Below the pieces are notes generated by a model, which did not search any database, was not told the origin of the DNA, and worked only from the letters and a program-made list of their open reading frames with translations. Below are positions 37,459 through 47,700 of a DNA stretch of 64,000 nt, one piece after another. The first letter of the stretch is position 1. Every line of letters begins with the position of its first letter. Source of the DNA: Pseudomonas helmanticensis (GTDB lineage Bacteria; Pseudomonadota; Gammaproteobacteria; Pseudomonadales; Pseudomonadaceae); the NCBI RefSeq assembly GCF_900182985.1, contig NZ_FXUY01000001.1, positions 930,001 to 994,000 on the forward strand, written 5' to 3'. Made by a program: the position numbers and the translations under genes.

Positions 37459-39105
37459 ATGCGCATCCTGGTCAAAAACCCTCAAGACGATTTCCGCGTC
37501 AAGGCCTACGCCGGCACCAACGGCGTGCTGCTCGCCATCGATCTTGCCGCATCGCGGCGCAAAGGCCTGCTCGGGTTTGCCATCGAAAAGCAGCAGGGCG
37601 ACAAACCCTGGCTGTTCCTCTTCAACAGCCTGACCTTTCCCGGCAAAGCTCACACCTTCGCGCAATTCCACGCCACGCCGAGCGATAAGGCGCCGCTGCA
37701 GAAATTCCGTTGGGCCGATTACGCGGTCAATCCGGGGATGACCCTTCAATACCGTGTTCATTTGGCCTACGGCACCGCCGACGCGCCGGAGTTGGGCGAA
37801 TCACTGCAACTGACCATCACCTCTGACGACGGGCGTCCGTCTGATCAAAGCGTGATTTTCAATCGCGCCGTGGCCGCCAGTCAGGCCTTTCAGCGCAAGT
37901 TTCCCGACCTCGACGCGCAGATCAGCGCCAACAAGAACATGCCCATCGAGGCCTGGCCCGATGCTGCACGGCAATGGCTGGAAAACGGTCTGCTCGGGCG
38001 ATTGCTGGGGTTTATCGAGCGTGCGGTCGACGGCCAGTGGGCGCTGGATATCGCGATCTACGAGTATCAGTTGCAGGCGATTGTCGATGCGGTCAACGCG
38101 GCGTTCGAACGCGGGGTCAAGGTTCGGGTGCTGTATCACGCGCGAGCGGATGACGAAGACACCGCCATCAATCAGGCGAGCCTGGCCAAACTGCCGACCG
38201 CCAGCAAGTGCGGGCGTGTTACCCACAACATTTTTCACAACAAGTTTATTGTTCTCAGCCGCCTCGATACGGCTGGCCAGCGTCAGCCGCTAGCAGTGTT
38301 GTGTGGCAGTACCAACTTCACTGCCAACGGTGTTTACCGGCAGGCCAACGTCGTGCACGTTCTCGATGATGGCGCGGTCAGCAGCCGCTATCTGCAAACC
38401 TTTGAAGAAATCTGGGCGACGCCGGCCGACGTCGGCGCAACTCGCGCCTGGATCAGCGAACACAACCCGATGGATCCGACCCAAACACTGTTCGCCGGCT
38501 TCTCGCCACGCAGCGGCGGCGCGGATTTGCGCGAGTTCGTCGAGATCATCGAGGCTGCTAAAAAAGACGTGTTGTTTGTCACCGCATTCAGCCTGCCCGA
38601 CGCCATTCTCAACGCGCTGCTCGGCCAGCCGCACGACGACATCCTGCGTTTCGGCCTGCAAAACACTGCCAGCCGCATCACCGGATACCACGCCGATCGC
38701 AGCGCCGAATTTGCCGCCACCGCGCTGCTCAACACCGGTCTGGAAGGCTGGCTGCGCGAGAACATGAAAGGCCAGAAAGGCAATCTGCTGGTGCACACCA
38801 AAGCGGTGGTCACCGACTTCACCACCGACGCGCCGACCATCATCAGCGGCAGCCACAACCTCAGCACCTCGGCCAGCAACGGCAACGACGAGAACTACCT
38901 GATCATTCGCGGTGATACCGATCTGGCCGACCGCTATGGCTTGGAGTTGCTGCGCTTCTACGAGCACTACCGCTTTCGCTATTTCGCGAAGAAGCTGGCG
39001 TTGAAGCAGGTGCAGCCGTTGGCCGTGGATGACAGTTGGACTCACGATTATTACGTTGACGGGGATTTGCGACAGTTGTCTCGTTTGCGTTTTGCCGGAC
39101 GTTAA
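37459..39105 (+). CDS. Phospholipase D-like domain protein
   Basis: A 548-residue protein with two phospholipase D-type half-sites. The first is H260-x-K262 in FHNKFIVLS, with Ser where the usual Asp would be, and the matching CGSTNFTANG. The second is a complete HxK(x)4D motif at His446, Lys448 and Asp453 (HTKAVVTD), with ISGSHNLSTSASNGNDEN. PLD enzymes use the two histidines for phosphodiester cleavage or transfer; substrates range from lipids to nucleic acids. The first 170 residues are beta-rich and unlike classical PLD. There is no signal peptide and no membrane helix, so it is probably cytoplasmic. A strong AAGGAG site precedes the ATG. Function unknown; its stop overlaps the convergent oxidoreductase gene. 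Confidence 0.82.
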   Translation: MRILVKNPQDDFRVKAYAGTNGVLLAIDLAASRRKGLLGFAIEKQQGDKPWLFLFNSLTFPGKAHTFAQFHATPSDKAPLQKFRWADYAVNPGMTLQYRVHLAYGTADAPELGESLQLTITSDDGRPSDQSVIFNRAVAASQAFQRKFPDLDAQISANKNMPIEAWPDAARQWLENGLLGRLLGFIERAVDGQWALDIAIYEYQLQAIVDAVNAAFERGVKVRVLYHARADDEDTAINQASLAKLPTASKCGRVTHNIFHNKFIVLSRLDTAGQRQPLAVLCGSTNFTANGVYRQANVVHVLDDGAVSSRYLQTFEEIWATPADVGATRAWISEHNPMDPTQTLFAGFSPRSGGADLREFVEIIEAAKKDVLFVTAFSLPDAILNALLGQPHDDILRFGLQNTASRITGYHADRSAEFAATALLNTGLEGWLRENMKGQKGNLLVHTKAVVTDFTTDAPTIISGSHNLSTSASNGNDENYLIIRGDTDLADRYGLELLRFYEHYRFRYFAKKLALKQVQPLAVDDSWTHDYYVDGDLRQLSRLRFAGR

Positions 39106-40325
39106 ACACCCATCGCCTGGCGATACTGCCGCGCTCGTCGACCTAGATATAACTGGTCCCGTATCAACGCCCAAAGCGCCGACACTCTTGGCTGCGGCTG
39201 GCGACCGCGGCTGAGACGATCGATCTGAAAACGCACCACCGCCATGTTCGCCAAAGACGCCAGCGCTTTGCGTTTCCAGCGAATCGGCGGCAGTTGTGGA
39301 TTGCGTTCCAGGCCTTCGCGCCAGTGTTTGACCAGATGCGGTTCAAGGGTCAGCGCGGTGGCGATCCCGGCCATGGCGATGCCGCTGTCGAGCACTTGTT
39401 CGACCACGGCGAGACGACGAATGCCGCCAGTGACCATTACCGGCATGCGCGCGACACTGGCCAGTTCGCCGGCCATATCCAGAAAGTACGCTTCACGCGC
39501 CAGCGTCCGCCCGTCGCGGGCCTCGCCCTGCATCGCCGGTGCCTCATAGCTGCCGCCGGAGAGTTCGAGCAGGTCGATCGGGTATTGGTTGAGCCATTCG
39601 ATCACCTGGCGCGCATCGTCGGTGTCGAAACCGCCGCGCTGGAAGTCCGCCGAATTGAGCTTCACCGCCACGCAAAACTGCGGCGAAACCGCCTGGCGCA
39701 CCGCCTCGATCACCGACAGCAGCAGGCGCGCACGGTTTTCCAGCGAGCCGCCCCAGCGGTCGGTACGCCGATTGGTCAACGGAGACAAAAACTGACTGAG
39801 CAGATAGCCATGCGCAGCGTGAATCTGCACCCCGGTAAAACCGGCTTTCTCGGCGAGCGCCGCACTGTTGGCAAAGCGCTGAATGACTTCTTCGATGTCG
39901 CTTTCGCTCATCGGTTTGGGCTCGGCAAACATCTTCGAGAACTTGCCCAGGTCCAGCGCAACCGCCGACGGTGCCAACGCTTGCTGTCCAAGGTTGGCCA
40001 TGGTCTGCCGCCCCGGGTGGTTGAGCTGCACCCAAAAGTGCGCGCCGCCACTGCGACCGATGCTGGCCCACTGGCGGAATTGCTGCAGGTGGCGTTCGTC
40101 TTCGAGCACTACGCCACCGGGGCCGGTCATGGCGCGTCGATCAATCATCACGTTGCCGGTCAGCAACAGCCCGGCGCCGCCTTCAGCCCAGGCTTGATAC
40201 AAGCGGAATAGTTCGCCAGAAGGCGCCTGTTCGCGGTCGGCAAGGTTTTCTTCCATGGCCGCTTTGGCGATACGGTTATCGAGCGACTGACCGTTGGGCA
40301 GATTGAGTATTTGAAAGGGCGACAT
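39102..40325 (-). CDS. Old Yellow Enzyme family NADH:flavin oxidoreductase
   Basis: A 407-residue FMN-dependent oxidoreductase with a TIM barrel. Key parts are GLLLTGNVMIDRRAMTGPG near the start, FWVQLNHPGRQ, the substrate-binding HAAHGYLLSQFLSPLTNRRTDRWGGS segment (written partly), RARLLLSVIEAVR, ELSGGSYEAP and VMVTGGIRRLAVVEQVLDSG with the phosphate-binding glycines. The family reduces activated C=C bonds or nitro compounds and is often induced by electrophiles. The ATG at 40325 has an AGGAG site. It is transcribed divergently from a MerR regulator, and the shared region has a MerR-type promoter, so MerR control is likely. The last four bases overlap the end of the PLD gene. Confidence 0.9.
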   Translation of the reverse strand: MSPFQILNLPNGQSLDNRIAKAAMEENLADREQAPSGELFRLYQAWAEGGAGLLLTGNVMIDRRAMTGPGGVVLEDERHLQQFRQWASIGRSGGAHFWVQLNHPGRQTMANLGQQALAPSAVALDLGKFSKMFAEPKPMSESDIEEVIQRFANSAALAEKAGFTGVQIHAAHGYLLSQFLSPLTNRRTDRWGGSLENRARLLLSVIEAVRQAVSPQFCVAVKLNSADFQRGGFDTDDARQVIEWLNQYPIDLLELSGGSYEAPAMQGEARDGRTLAREAYFLDMAGELASVARMPVMVTGGIRRLAVVEQVLDSGIAMAGIATALTLEPHLVKHWREGLERNPQLPPIRWKRKALASLANMAVVRFQIDRLSRGRQPQPRVSALWALIRDQLYLGRRARQYRQAMGV

Positions 40326-40352
40326 GCTTGACTCCTCATCAGTAATGGAGCG

Positions 40353-40383
40353 AGGCTAAGCTTAAAGTTAACTTTAATGTCAA
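40353..40383 (-). promoter_or_regulatory. MerR-type promoter/operator for the oxidoreductase gene
   Basis: On the minus strand a perfect TTGACA (-35, 40378-40383) is followed by a 19-base spacer and TAGCCT (-10, 40353-40358). The spacer holds the perfect 16-base palindrome TTAAAGTTAACTTTAA (40362-40377). A 19-base spacer with a central dyad is the hallmark of MerR-activated promoters. Confidence 0.85.
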
Positions 40384-40402
40384 GCGGGCAAACGGGGTTG
40401 CA

Positions 40403-40807
40403 ATGAAAATTGGTGAATTGGCGCAGATGAGTGGGCTGAGCGCTTCGCGCATTCGCTTTTATGAAGCGCAGGGCCTGATCCCCAAGGTCGAGCGGCAGGG
40501 CAACGGTTATCGGCGCTATCCGCCGCAAGTGCTGCAAACCCTGAACATCATTCAGCGTGCACAACAGGCGGGTTTCAGTCTCGATGAGCTTAAATTGCTG
40601 CTGCCAGACCCGCTGACCGGGGAGTTCAATGAAGACGACCTGGTGTCGAGCCTGAGCCGCAAAGTCGAGCAGATCGAGGCGATGCAGTTGCATCTGGCAC
40701 AAAGCAGAGAGCAACTATTGGCGGTGATCGACGACATTCGCAGCCGACCGGACGGTATGGGCTGTAACGCCAATGCGGAAAGGGTATTGAAGTCTTTCAA
40801 GCACTGA
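40403..40807 (+). CDS. MerR family transcriptional regulator
   Basis: A 134-residue DNA-binding regulator. The N-terminal winged helix-turn-helix is typical (MKIGELAQMSGLSASRIRFY then EAQGLIPKVERQGNGYRRY), followed by a coiled-coil dimerisation helix (about residues 78-112) and a short C-terminus with a single cysteine near residue 122. It lacks the multi-cysteine metal loop of CueR/MerR, so it is more likely to sense redox or electrophilic signals. It is divergent from the oxidoreductase gene and presumably activates it from the palindrome at 40362-40377, perhaps repressing itself. Confidence 0.9.
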   Translation: MKIGELAQMSGLSASRIRFYEAQGLIPKVERQGNGYRRYPPQVLQTLNIIQRAQQAGFSLDELKLLLPDPLTGEFNEDDLVSSLSRKVEQIEAMQLHLAQSREQLLAVIDDIRSRPDGMGCNANAERVLKSFKH

Positions 40808-41099
40808 CTTCGGGTTGTAGTACAGATTTTGAAATGATTTGTTGCTGTAGGAAAAGTGGCCTGAGCCTGTAGGCTTCAAGGCCATTTTTCATTCAGGAAT
40901 TACATGAACACCCTCTCGGAGCCTCCCCCGTCTCTGCCACAGAGAACCTCCTTTTCGCGCCATGGCGCGGTCTTGACGCACTCGCAGCATCCAGTTTTCC
41001 GACACCCGACTATCGTTGATAACGCGGCTCCTGAGCCTTCGCGTTGCGCTTTGCCGTGTCCGGCAGCCTGAATTCACTGAAGAGAGATCGAGACGTTTT

Positions 41100-42659
41100 A
41101 TGGAATGGTTAGCGGATCCCACGGCCTGGTTAGGCTTGTTGACTCTGATCGTGCTGGAACTGGTGCTGGGCATCGACAACCTGGTGTTCATCGCAATCCT
41201 CGCCGACAAACTGCCGCCGCATCAACGTGATCGCGCGCGCATCATCGGCCTGTCTTTGGCGCTGATCATGCGCCTGGGCCTGTTGGCGAGTATTTCCTGG
41301 CTGGTCACCCTCACGCAGCCGTTGTTCGAAATCTTCGACAAGAGCTTCTCCGGCCGTGACCTGATCATGCTGTTCGGTGGCGTGTTCCTGTTGTTCAAAG
41401 CGACCATGGAGCTGCATGAGCGCCTTGAAGGGCATGTCGGCGAGCGCTCGAGCAATACCGCTTATGCGTTGTTCTGGCCGATTGTCGCGCAGATCGTCGT
41501 GCTCGACGCGGTGTTCTCGCTGGACGCAGTGATTACCGCTGTGGGCATGGTTGATGAGCTCGCGGTGATGATGATCGCGGTGATCATTTCCATCGGCCTG
41601 ATGATCGTCGCCAGCAAGCCGTTGACGCGCTTCGTCAATGCGCACCCGACGGTGATCATGCTGTGCCTGGGCTTTTTGATGATGATCGGTTTTGCCCTGA
41701 CGGCTGAAGGTCTGGGGTTCCACATTCCGAAAGGCTACTTGTACGCGGCGATCGGTTTCTCGATCCTGATCGAGGTGTTCAACCAGATCGCCCGCGCCCG
41801 TCGCAAGCGTTCGATGCAAGGCCTGCGTCCGATGCGTGAACGCACGGCACACGCGGTAATGCGTCTGCTCGGTGGTCGCAAACTGGCGGTGGAAGAGGTC
41901 GGTGAGGAAATTTCCGATCTGCTCGACAACGGTGAAGCGCCGAATGCGGAGCTGTTCGACCGCCGCGAGCGGGTGATGATCAGCGGTGTACTGCAACTGG
42001 CCGAACGACCGATTCGCAACCTGATGACAGTACGCGCCGATGTCGACTGGATTGATCTGGCCGACGACGCTGAGACAATTCGTACGAAGCTGATGCATTC
42101 GTCGTACTCGCGTCTGCCGTTGATTCGTGACGGTGCGGTGGATGAGCCGTTGGGTTTCGTGCACAAGAAGGAGTTGCTCAAGGAGTATCTGGCCGGCACC
42201 GAGCCGAACCTGGAACATCTGGCGCGCAAGACCATCAACCTGCTCGACAGCTATTCGATCCTCAACGCGCTGGAACAGATGCGCGCGGCCTCGACGCACA
42301 TTGCCTTTGTGGTCAACGAGTTTGGCGATTTTGTCGGTGTATTGACCATGACCGACATTCTCGAATCGATCGCCGGCGAGTTGCCTGATGCCAGCGAAAT
42401 CGAAGGCCCGGATGTCGTCGAGGAGCAGGGCGGGTTTCTGGTCAGCGGCGCGTTGAACCTGGCGCGGGTTCGTCAGCGCACCGGGTTTGGCGCCGAGCCG
42501 ACCGAGGATTATCAAACCATGGCCGGGCTGGTCATGAGCCTGCTGGATCGTTTGCCGGTGATTGGCGATCGACTGGTGCACGAAGGCTGGCGGATGACTG
42601 TGAAAGCGGTTGAAGAGCGACGCGTGACGCGGGTGTTGTTGGAGCGTGATACCGCATAA
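41100..42659 (+). CDS. TerC family membrane protein with CBS and CorC domains
   Basis: A 519-residue inner-membrane protein. The first half is a TerC domain with about seven helices and the acidic motifs GIDNLVFIA and [12 protein letters not shown], associated with metal-ion handling and tellurite-resistance-type proteins. The second half holds a CBS pair ([20 protein letters not shown] through [18 protein letters not shown], in part) and a C-terminal CorC/HlyC transporter-associated domain. I chose the ATG at 41100 because the sequence before it is not membrane-like. The 292-base gap before it (40808-41099) contains no convincing gene, terminator or riboswitch. Confidence 0.88.
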   Translation: MEWLADPTAWLGLLTLIVLELVLGIDNLVFIAILADKLPPHQRDRARIIGLSLALIMRLGLLASISWLVTLTQPLFEIFDKSFSGRDLIMLFGGVFLLFKATMELHERLEGHVGERSSNTAYALFWPIVAQIVVLDAVFSLDAVITAVGMVDELAVMMIAVIISIGLMIVASKPLTRFVNAHPTVIMLCLGFLMMIGFALTAEGLGFHIPKGYLYAAIGFSILIEVFNQIARARRKRSMQGLRPMRERTAHAVMRLLGGRKLAVEEVGEEISDLLDNGEAPNAELFDRRERVMISGVLQLAERPIRNLMTVRADVDWIDLADDAETIRTKLMHSSYSRLPLIRDGAVDEPLGFVHKKELLKEYLAGTEPNLEHLARKTINLLDSYSILNALEQMRAASTHIAFVVNEFGDFVGVLTMTDILESIAGELPDASEIEGPDVVEEQGGFLVSGALNLARVRQRTGFGAEPTEDYQTMAGLVMSLLDRLPVIGDRLVHEGWRMTVKAVEERRVTRVLLERDTA

Positions 42660-42674
42660 AGATCACGGCGCCTG

Positions 42675-42845
42675 TTCCGGCCCTATCGCGGGCAAGCCAG
42701 CTCCCACAGGTTTATCGGGTGCTCATCGATTTTGGGTACACCATCAATCTTGTGGGAGCAGCTCCCACATGTTCCGGGTGAGATCATTGAAAGTGTGTAC
42801 GCCTGAATACGCTGTGGCAGCTGGCTTGCCAGCGATGGCAATCCA
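42675..42845. repeat. REP/REPIN-type repeat cluster
   Basis: Inverted half-elements ATCGCGGGCAAGCCAGCTCC (42686-42705) and CAGCTGGCTTGCCAGCGATG surround a small palindrome GTGGGAGCAGCTCCCAC. These occupy most of the space between the TerC gene and the converging diguanylate cyclase gene. Confidence 0.8.
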
Positions 42846-42861
42846 TCTGCCGATACACAGT

Positions 42862-43938
42862 TTACTTGTGAAAAGTGTAGCGATCCTTGCCCGTATGCTT
42901 TGACTCATACAACGCCGCATCTGCCTTGACCAGCGCCTGCGTCAGCGAATCGTCGTCTTCCACCCGGGTCACGCCGATACTGATCGTCACCGGATACCGG
43001 GTCGGTTGCTCCCGCACCACGCGGCACAATTCGCCCGCCAGCGCTGCAACCTCCTCGCGCTGCACTCCCGCCAGATAAATTGCAAACTCCTCGCCACCCA
43101 GGCGTGCGTAATCGAACTGCTGCATGACCTTTTTGATATCGGCAGCGATGCGTTTCAGCACCTCATCGCCGATGTCGTGGCCATAGGTATCGTTGACCTT
43201 CTTGAAGTTGTCGATGTCGATCATCAACAGGTAGTGGTCATGCACGCGAGGCTCTGCCCGCAGGTGTTTTTCCGCGAGGGTCATGAACGATCGACGATTG
43301 GGGATTTCCGTCAGCGTGTCGTTGTAGGCCTGATCCAGCAGCAGCCTGGACATGATGTAGTTGTACAGTTTGGCTTCGCGCAGCTTGAGGAACGTGTAAA
43401 TCGTCAACGCACAGAGAAACACGCTGTAGCAGGCGGTCAGTACGCCCCTGAGTTCAAGCAGGCTGGTGGTGGTGTTGATAAACGGGTTGAGCAGCAGCCA
43501 GATCAGGAACTGCACGATAAAGAATGCCCGGCGACTCAGCGGCAGTACCGAGAAACTGTAGAGCATGGCGGCCGCAGCGAGCACCAGCCAGGAGCTGTGT
43601 ACGGCCGGGGGCAAGCCGCTGACGATCAATCGAATACCCACGGTCAGGCCCACTACCAGCAACACCGCCAGAACATCGAAATGTCGGGCCTGGCGGGTAA
43701 ACCACAACACCATGGTCAGCACAGAGAAAAACGCCACGAATAGCATTGATCGCCAGGTGAATCCCTGACCGCCAAGGAGACTGACGATCAAGTCGAAGAT
43801 CAGCCACATGGCGATGCTGACGATAAAGATCAACAGGCTGAAGGAATGCAGGCGCTCGAATTCGTGCTGGACAAACTCGGCCCGCAATTCAGCGGGCGCG
43901 GTTTTTTTCAGGACCTCGTCTTCAATGATTTTGTACAT
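42862..43938 (-). CDS. Membrane diguanylate cyclase of the nfr glycan operon
   Basis: A 358-residue protein with six or so hydrophobic segments in residues 33-190 and a C-terminal GGDEF domain. The active-site motif is GGEEF at 281-285, with the substrate-binding signatures DIDNFKKVNDTYGHDIGDEVL upstream, so it should make c-di-GMP. No RxxD inhibitory site is seen at the usual distance before GGEEF, suggesting weak or absent product inhibition. The ATG at 43938 lies inside the end of the DUF4434 gene (17-base overlap), so it is the last, translationally coupled gene of the wecB-nfrB-nfrA operon. It probably provides local c-di-GMP to NfrB. Confidence 0.9.
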   Translation of the reverse strand: MYKIIEDEVLKKTAPAELRAEFVQHEFERLHSFSLLIFIVSIAMWLIFDLIVSLLGGQGFTWRSMLFVAFFSVLTMVLWFTRQARHFDVLAVLLVVGLTVGIRLIVSGLPPAVHSSWLVLAAAAMLYSFSVLPLSRRAFFIVQFLIWLLLNPFINTTTSLLELRGVLTACYSVFLCALTIYTFLKLREAKLYNYIMSRLLLDQAYNDTLTEIPNRRSFMTLAEKHLRAEPRVHDHYLLMIDIDNFKKVNDTYGHDIGDEVLKRIAADIKKVMQQFDYARLGGEEFAIYLAGVQREEVAALAGELCRVVREQPTRYPVTISIGVTRVEDDDSLTQALVKADAALYESKHTGKDRYTFHK

Positions 43939-44794
43939 TGCCGGCCTTGCGCTGGTTGTCGAGAATCACCCGGCCCCACGGGCGATAGCGCAGAGAAAAC
44001 ACCGCGCTGGCGTGACAACCGCTCGACGTCACATCCGGGGCGGCAGGCTCGGCGTGGAACGGCTGGCCGTCACCACTGACCTGGCGGAACGCTTCTCGCA
44101 CGATACCGACGGAGCAGGGCAGTTCGCTGGCATAGCTGCTGCGCACCACGGGCGACAAGCGGCCGGTACCGGCGCCATCCTGCCACCAGACCTGAACGCC
44201 CGCAGCGCTCAACTCGCCCAGCCATTGCGCGTTGATGTTCGGCGCGAGCTTGCCGGCGCTGAATGCACTGACGTGCAGCGGTGCGTCGAGTTTGCCGGCG
44301 AGGCCTTTGAGCTGACGTTGCAGCGTTGCCCGGCGATCCGCCGCGAGGAAGTGCAAGTCATCCAGCTCCAGCGGCAGATACCAGCCACTCACCGGCAGCT
44401 TCCAGTCCTCGCGCAGCTTCTGCTGCTGCGCCAGCGATTGGCCCAGTTGCGCTTGCCAGTATTTAGCGAGACCGGCGCTGTCCAGTTCGTCGATACGCTG
44501 GTAATAGGCCGGATCCATCTTCAACCCGAGTACCAGTTGCAGTCCTTGTTGTTGTGCCAGTTGCAGACTGTTGGCGAGCCAGCCGCTAGCGCCGCCGAAG
44601 TCTGAGTCGCCGTAAGCGGTCCACTGTACGATCAGCGTACGCGTGCCTTGTTTCGCCGTGTCTTGCCATATCCGTAGCCACTGCGCCTGAGTGAGACCCG
44701 CATCGACATTCAACGGTTGATAGAACACGCGCTCATCGCCTCGCGCGACCACAGTGCCCAGCAGCAGGCAGACAAACAGCATCCATCGAGCCAT
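43922..44794 (-). CDS. DUF4434 periplasmic protein of the nfr locus
   Basis: A 290-residue exported protein: a signal peptide (about residues 1-19, MARWMLFVCLLLGTVVA) precedes a predicted TIM-barrel-like DUF4434 domain, with FYQPLNVDAGLTQAQW, LIVQWTAYGDSDFGG, GLQLVLGLKMDPAYY and GWYLPLELDDLHF. The last two strands contain acidic residues positioned as in glycoside hydrolases, so a sugar-acting role is possible. The E. coli protein YbcH beside nfrAB belongs to the same family, as far as I recall. The ATG at 44794 shares one base with the nfrA stop (TGATG). Confidence 0.85.
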   Translation of the reverse strand: MARWMLFVCLLLGTVVARGDERVFYQPLNVDAGLTQAQWLRIWQDTAKQGTRTLIVQWTAYGDSDFGGASGWLANSLQLAQQQGLQLVLGLKMDPAYYQRIDELDSAGLAKYWQAQLGQSLAQQQKLREDWKLPVSGWYLPLELDDLHFLAADRRATLQRQLKGLAGKLDAPLHVSAFSAGKLAPNINAQWLGELSAAGVQVWWQDGAGTGRLSPVVRSSYASELPCSVGIVREAFRQVSGDGQPFHAEPAAPDVTSSGCHASAVFSLRYRPWGRVILDNQRKAGNVQNH

Positions 44795-47700
44795 CAGAAA
44801 TTCCACTCCACGCCCAGCAGCACACCATTGCCACCTTCATACAGATTGCCGCCCAGCGCCTGTTGATACTCGGTTCGCACTGTCAGCTTCGAGCGGTAGG
44901 CGTTATAGCGGTCATCGTCGTACCACCATTGCCAGCGCAAACCGACCCCGGTGCGCAGATCCTGCCGCCAGTCGTTGCTTGGATCCTGGCTGGCAAACTC
45001 AAGAAAGCCATACGGCATGATCGTCTGCGCACCGTTGAACGGCAGCTTCCATGTATGCCCTTGCTGGAACCGCGACAGCCACTGATGATCGCCGGCCTTG
45101 GTCCACCATGCGGCATCGAGGTAGAGGAAGCGTTCATCCCAGTCGCTTTCGTCGACGCGCCAGTCGTTGCGGTATTTGCCCTGATCGAGAAACGATGCGG
45201 TGGCGCGCAACAGGTAGTCGGTGGTGGTGTGTCCGTCCTGACGATGATCGTCGAGTTGATCCGAGAGCTTGTCCGGATTGATCAACTGGCCAAGGCTGAG
45301 GCCATGATTGTCCTGGTCATCGAACTGGCTCTGTTTGTAGATCTCGCCATAGAAGTTGATGTTCTGCGTGCCCCACGGCTTGTAGCGCAGACCGACGCCC
45401 GCCGCGACGGATTCGGCGTAACTGGAGCGGCTCTGACCACCCAGCAGCACACGGCCGTAGACCGACAACGAACTGCCGGCGCGACTCGGTTCTTCACCGA
45501 GGGCGTGATCCCACATCGCAACCTGGACGTTTTGCGAGTTCGGGCTGCGATTCGAGCCTTGGCTTTTGTCATTGCGCAGGAAGTCGTTGGTCGATACGCC
45601 GGCCGGTGACCAGGTGCTGGCGATGGTGAAGTTGTCCCGGCGAGACAAGGCTTCATGGGCGCGCCGCTGACGATAACGCCGGGCTTCCATGCTGCCATCT
45701 TCATCGTCGGCAGCCACCGGGTTCTGTTCGAGATCGATGACGCGGCGCAGTTCTTTGCGCGCCGAAGCGCTGTCCTCTACCTCGTCATAACGCCAGGCGA
45801 GGGTTTCGCCGAGGTGATAATCCTCGGGGAAGTCGCGGGTAGCCTGCTGCAGATAAGGGATGGCTGTGGCGCGTTGTTCACGGGTGGCGGCGCCCGCAAG
45901 GCGCATGCCGTAATCGGCGCGATAACGCGGATTGCCCGGCTCACGCCGCACGGCTTCGGCCAGCCATGCATTGCTTTGCGCAAGATCGCCGGCTTTCTGT
46001 GCCGTGACCGAGGCCGCGTAGAAATGCCCGGCATCCGGGGCTGTTTGCAGGGCCTGACGTTGTCGTTGCAACGCTTGTGCATGGTCGCCGCGAGCATCGG
46101 CGACTGCCGCACCCAATGCCCATTCATTGGCGCCGCGTGTGCTGCTTTGCTGCCAGAACCGTTCGGCAGCTTGATTGTCGCCCGCGTTCAGCGCGCTGCG
46201 ACTCGCGGTCAGGCGGGCGTTGTCGCTGAGTTGCGCCGCGGGAATGCTGCGCCAGATGGCCAATGCAGCGGTGGAATCGCCAGCGGCTTCCAGCGCGTAG
46301 GCCAACGGCAAACGACTGCTGCGGTCACCGAGCTTTTCTGCCTGCTGGTAATAAACCACGGCTTCGCCCGGACGATCGGGCATCGCACAGCGGCCAAGGG
46401 CGCGATAGTCGCCGATGGCTTGCGGGTGGTCGCCGACGGCTTGTTGCACGACATCGCACTGGCCTTTTTCCGCGAGCTGCGCGAGCAGTTGACCGCGAGT
46501 GGCGCCGTCGACATGCCCGAGCAGCGACGTCATACGCCGTTGTTGCTGTGCCGTGATATCGCTGGATGAAGCATACAGACCGGCCAGCCGTTGCAGCGCG
46601 GCGCCGGGCAGACGTCCGTCATGGCGGTCATAAGCGGTTTCCAGCAGTTGCTGTGCGTGTTGGCGGTCGCCGCTATTGAGTGCGAGGAAACTCGCCTGAT
46701 TCAGCGACGCCAGGTTGCCGGTCTGACGGTAATGGTATTCCCACAGGGTTTGCTCTTCGGTGCGCCGGCCCATGGTCTGCGCCAGTTCGGCGCGGCGTTT
46801 GACCACGGCGGGCGTTTGCGTCTGGCCGGCCAGCCAGACCATGACTTTGCTGCTGTCGCCCTGTTCCTGCCAGACATCCACCAACTGCGCCTGACGACGG
46901 CTGTCCCACGGCTCCGGCAAACGAGTGTTTTGCAACAGATCGGTGGCTTGCAGGCGCTGGGCAAGCACCAGCCATTTTTGTGGATCATCCGTTGGCTGGC
47001 AGCCGCGCAATTGCGTCAGCGCGGCTTCCGGGTCGTGACGCGACAGCCAATCGGCAGTTTCCAGGCAAGGTCGCTGCAAATCGTTGCTCAGGCGTTGCAC
47101 GGTGGGTACATCATCGGTCTGCCGTGCCAGTTCCCAAAGACGCTGGCGTTGCGCCGGATCGGCCAGATCGGAGGCGGGCAACGATTGCAACCAGCGTTGT
47201 GCCTGCTGATCGTGACCCATGGCGATGGCGCGATCGACCATCGCCAGACGCGCTTGGCGCGCGGCTTCCGGTGTCGGCGCCTGTTGCAGCAATTGTTGCA
47301 AGGGTTTTTCGTCGAGGCGTTGAACATAAGCGTTGGCCAGGCGTTGCCAGCCTTCGGCATCCAGTTGTTTTTTCGCCGCCAGCGGCGCCAATTGTTCGAT
47401 GGTGCCCGTCCAGTCGCGCAGTTGCTCTGACCAATTGGCACGCGCCAGGCGCAGGATGTTGTCGTCCCCTCGGGGCGCCAGTTGGGCGAGCCAGTCGTGC
47501 GCCTTGGCCGCGCCGCCGAACTTGGCCAGACTCAAGCTATAGGCCTGCCACAGACGTATGCGGTCATTCAGGTCGCTGGTGGCCATCCATTGTTCGACCT
47601 GGGTGCTGCTCGGCGGATCCTGTTCGATCCAGGTCAGGCGCAAATCGAGCACGGCTGCGCTGTCATTGTTCGGCAGCGCCTGGACGGCGTCGCCATAGCG

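Noticed and set aside
40904..41074. A 56-codon frame upstream of the TerC gene
   Set aside because: No ribosome site and an unremarkable Pro/Ser/Arg-rich translation; it looks like leader DNA.
40808..41099. Possible yybP-ykoY manganese riboswitch before the TerC gene
   Set aside because: I looked because TerC genes often carry one, but the conserved aptamer segments are not visible.
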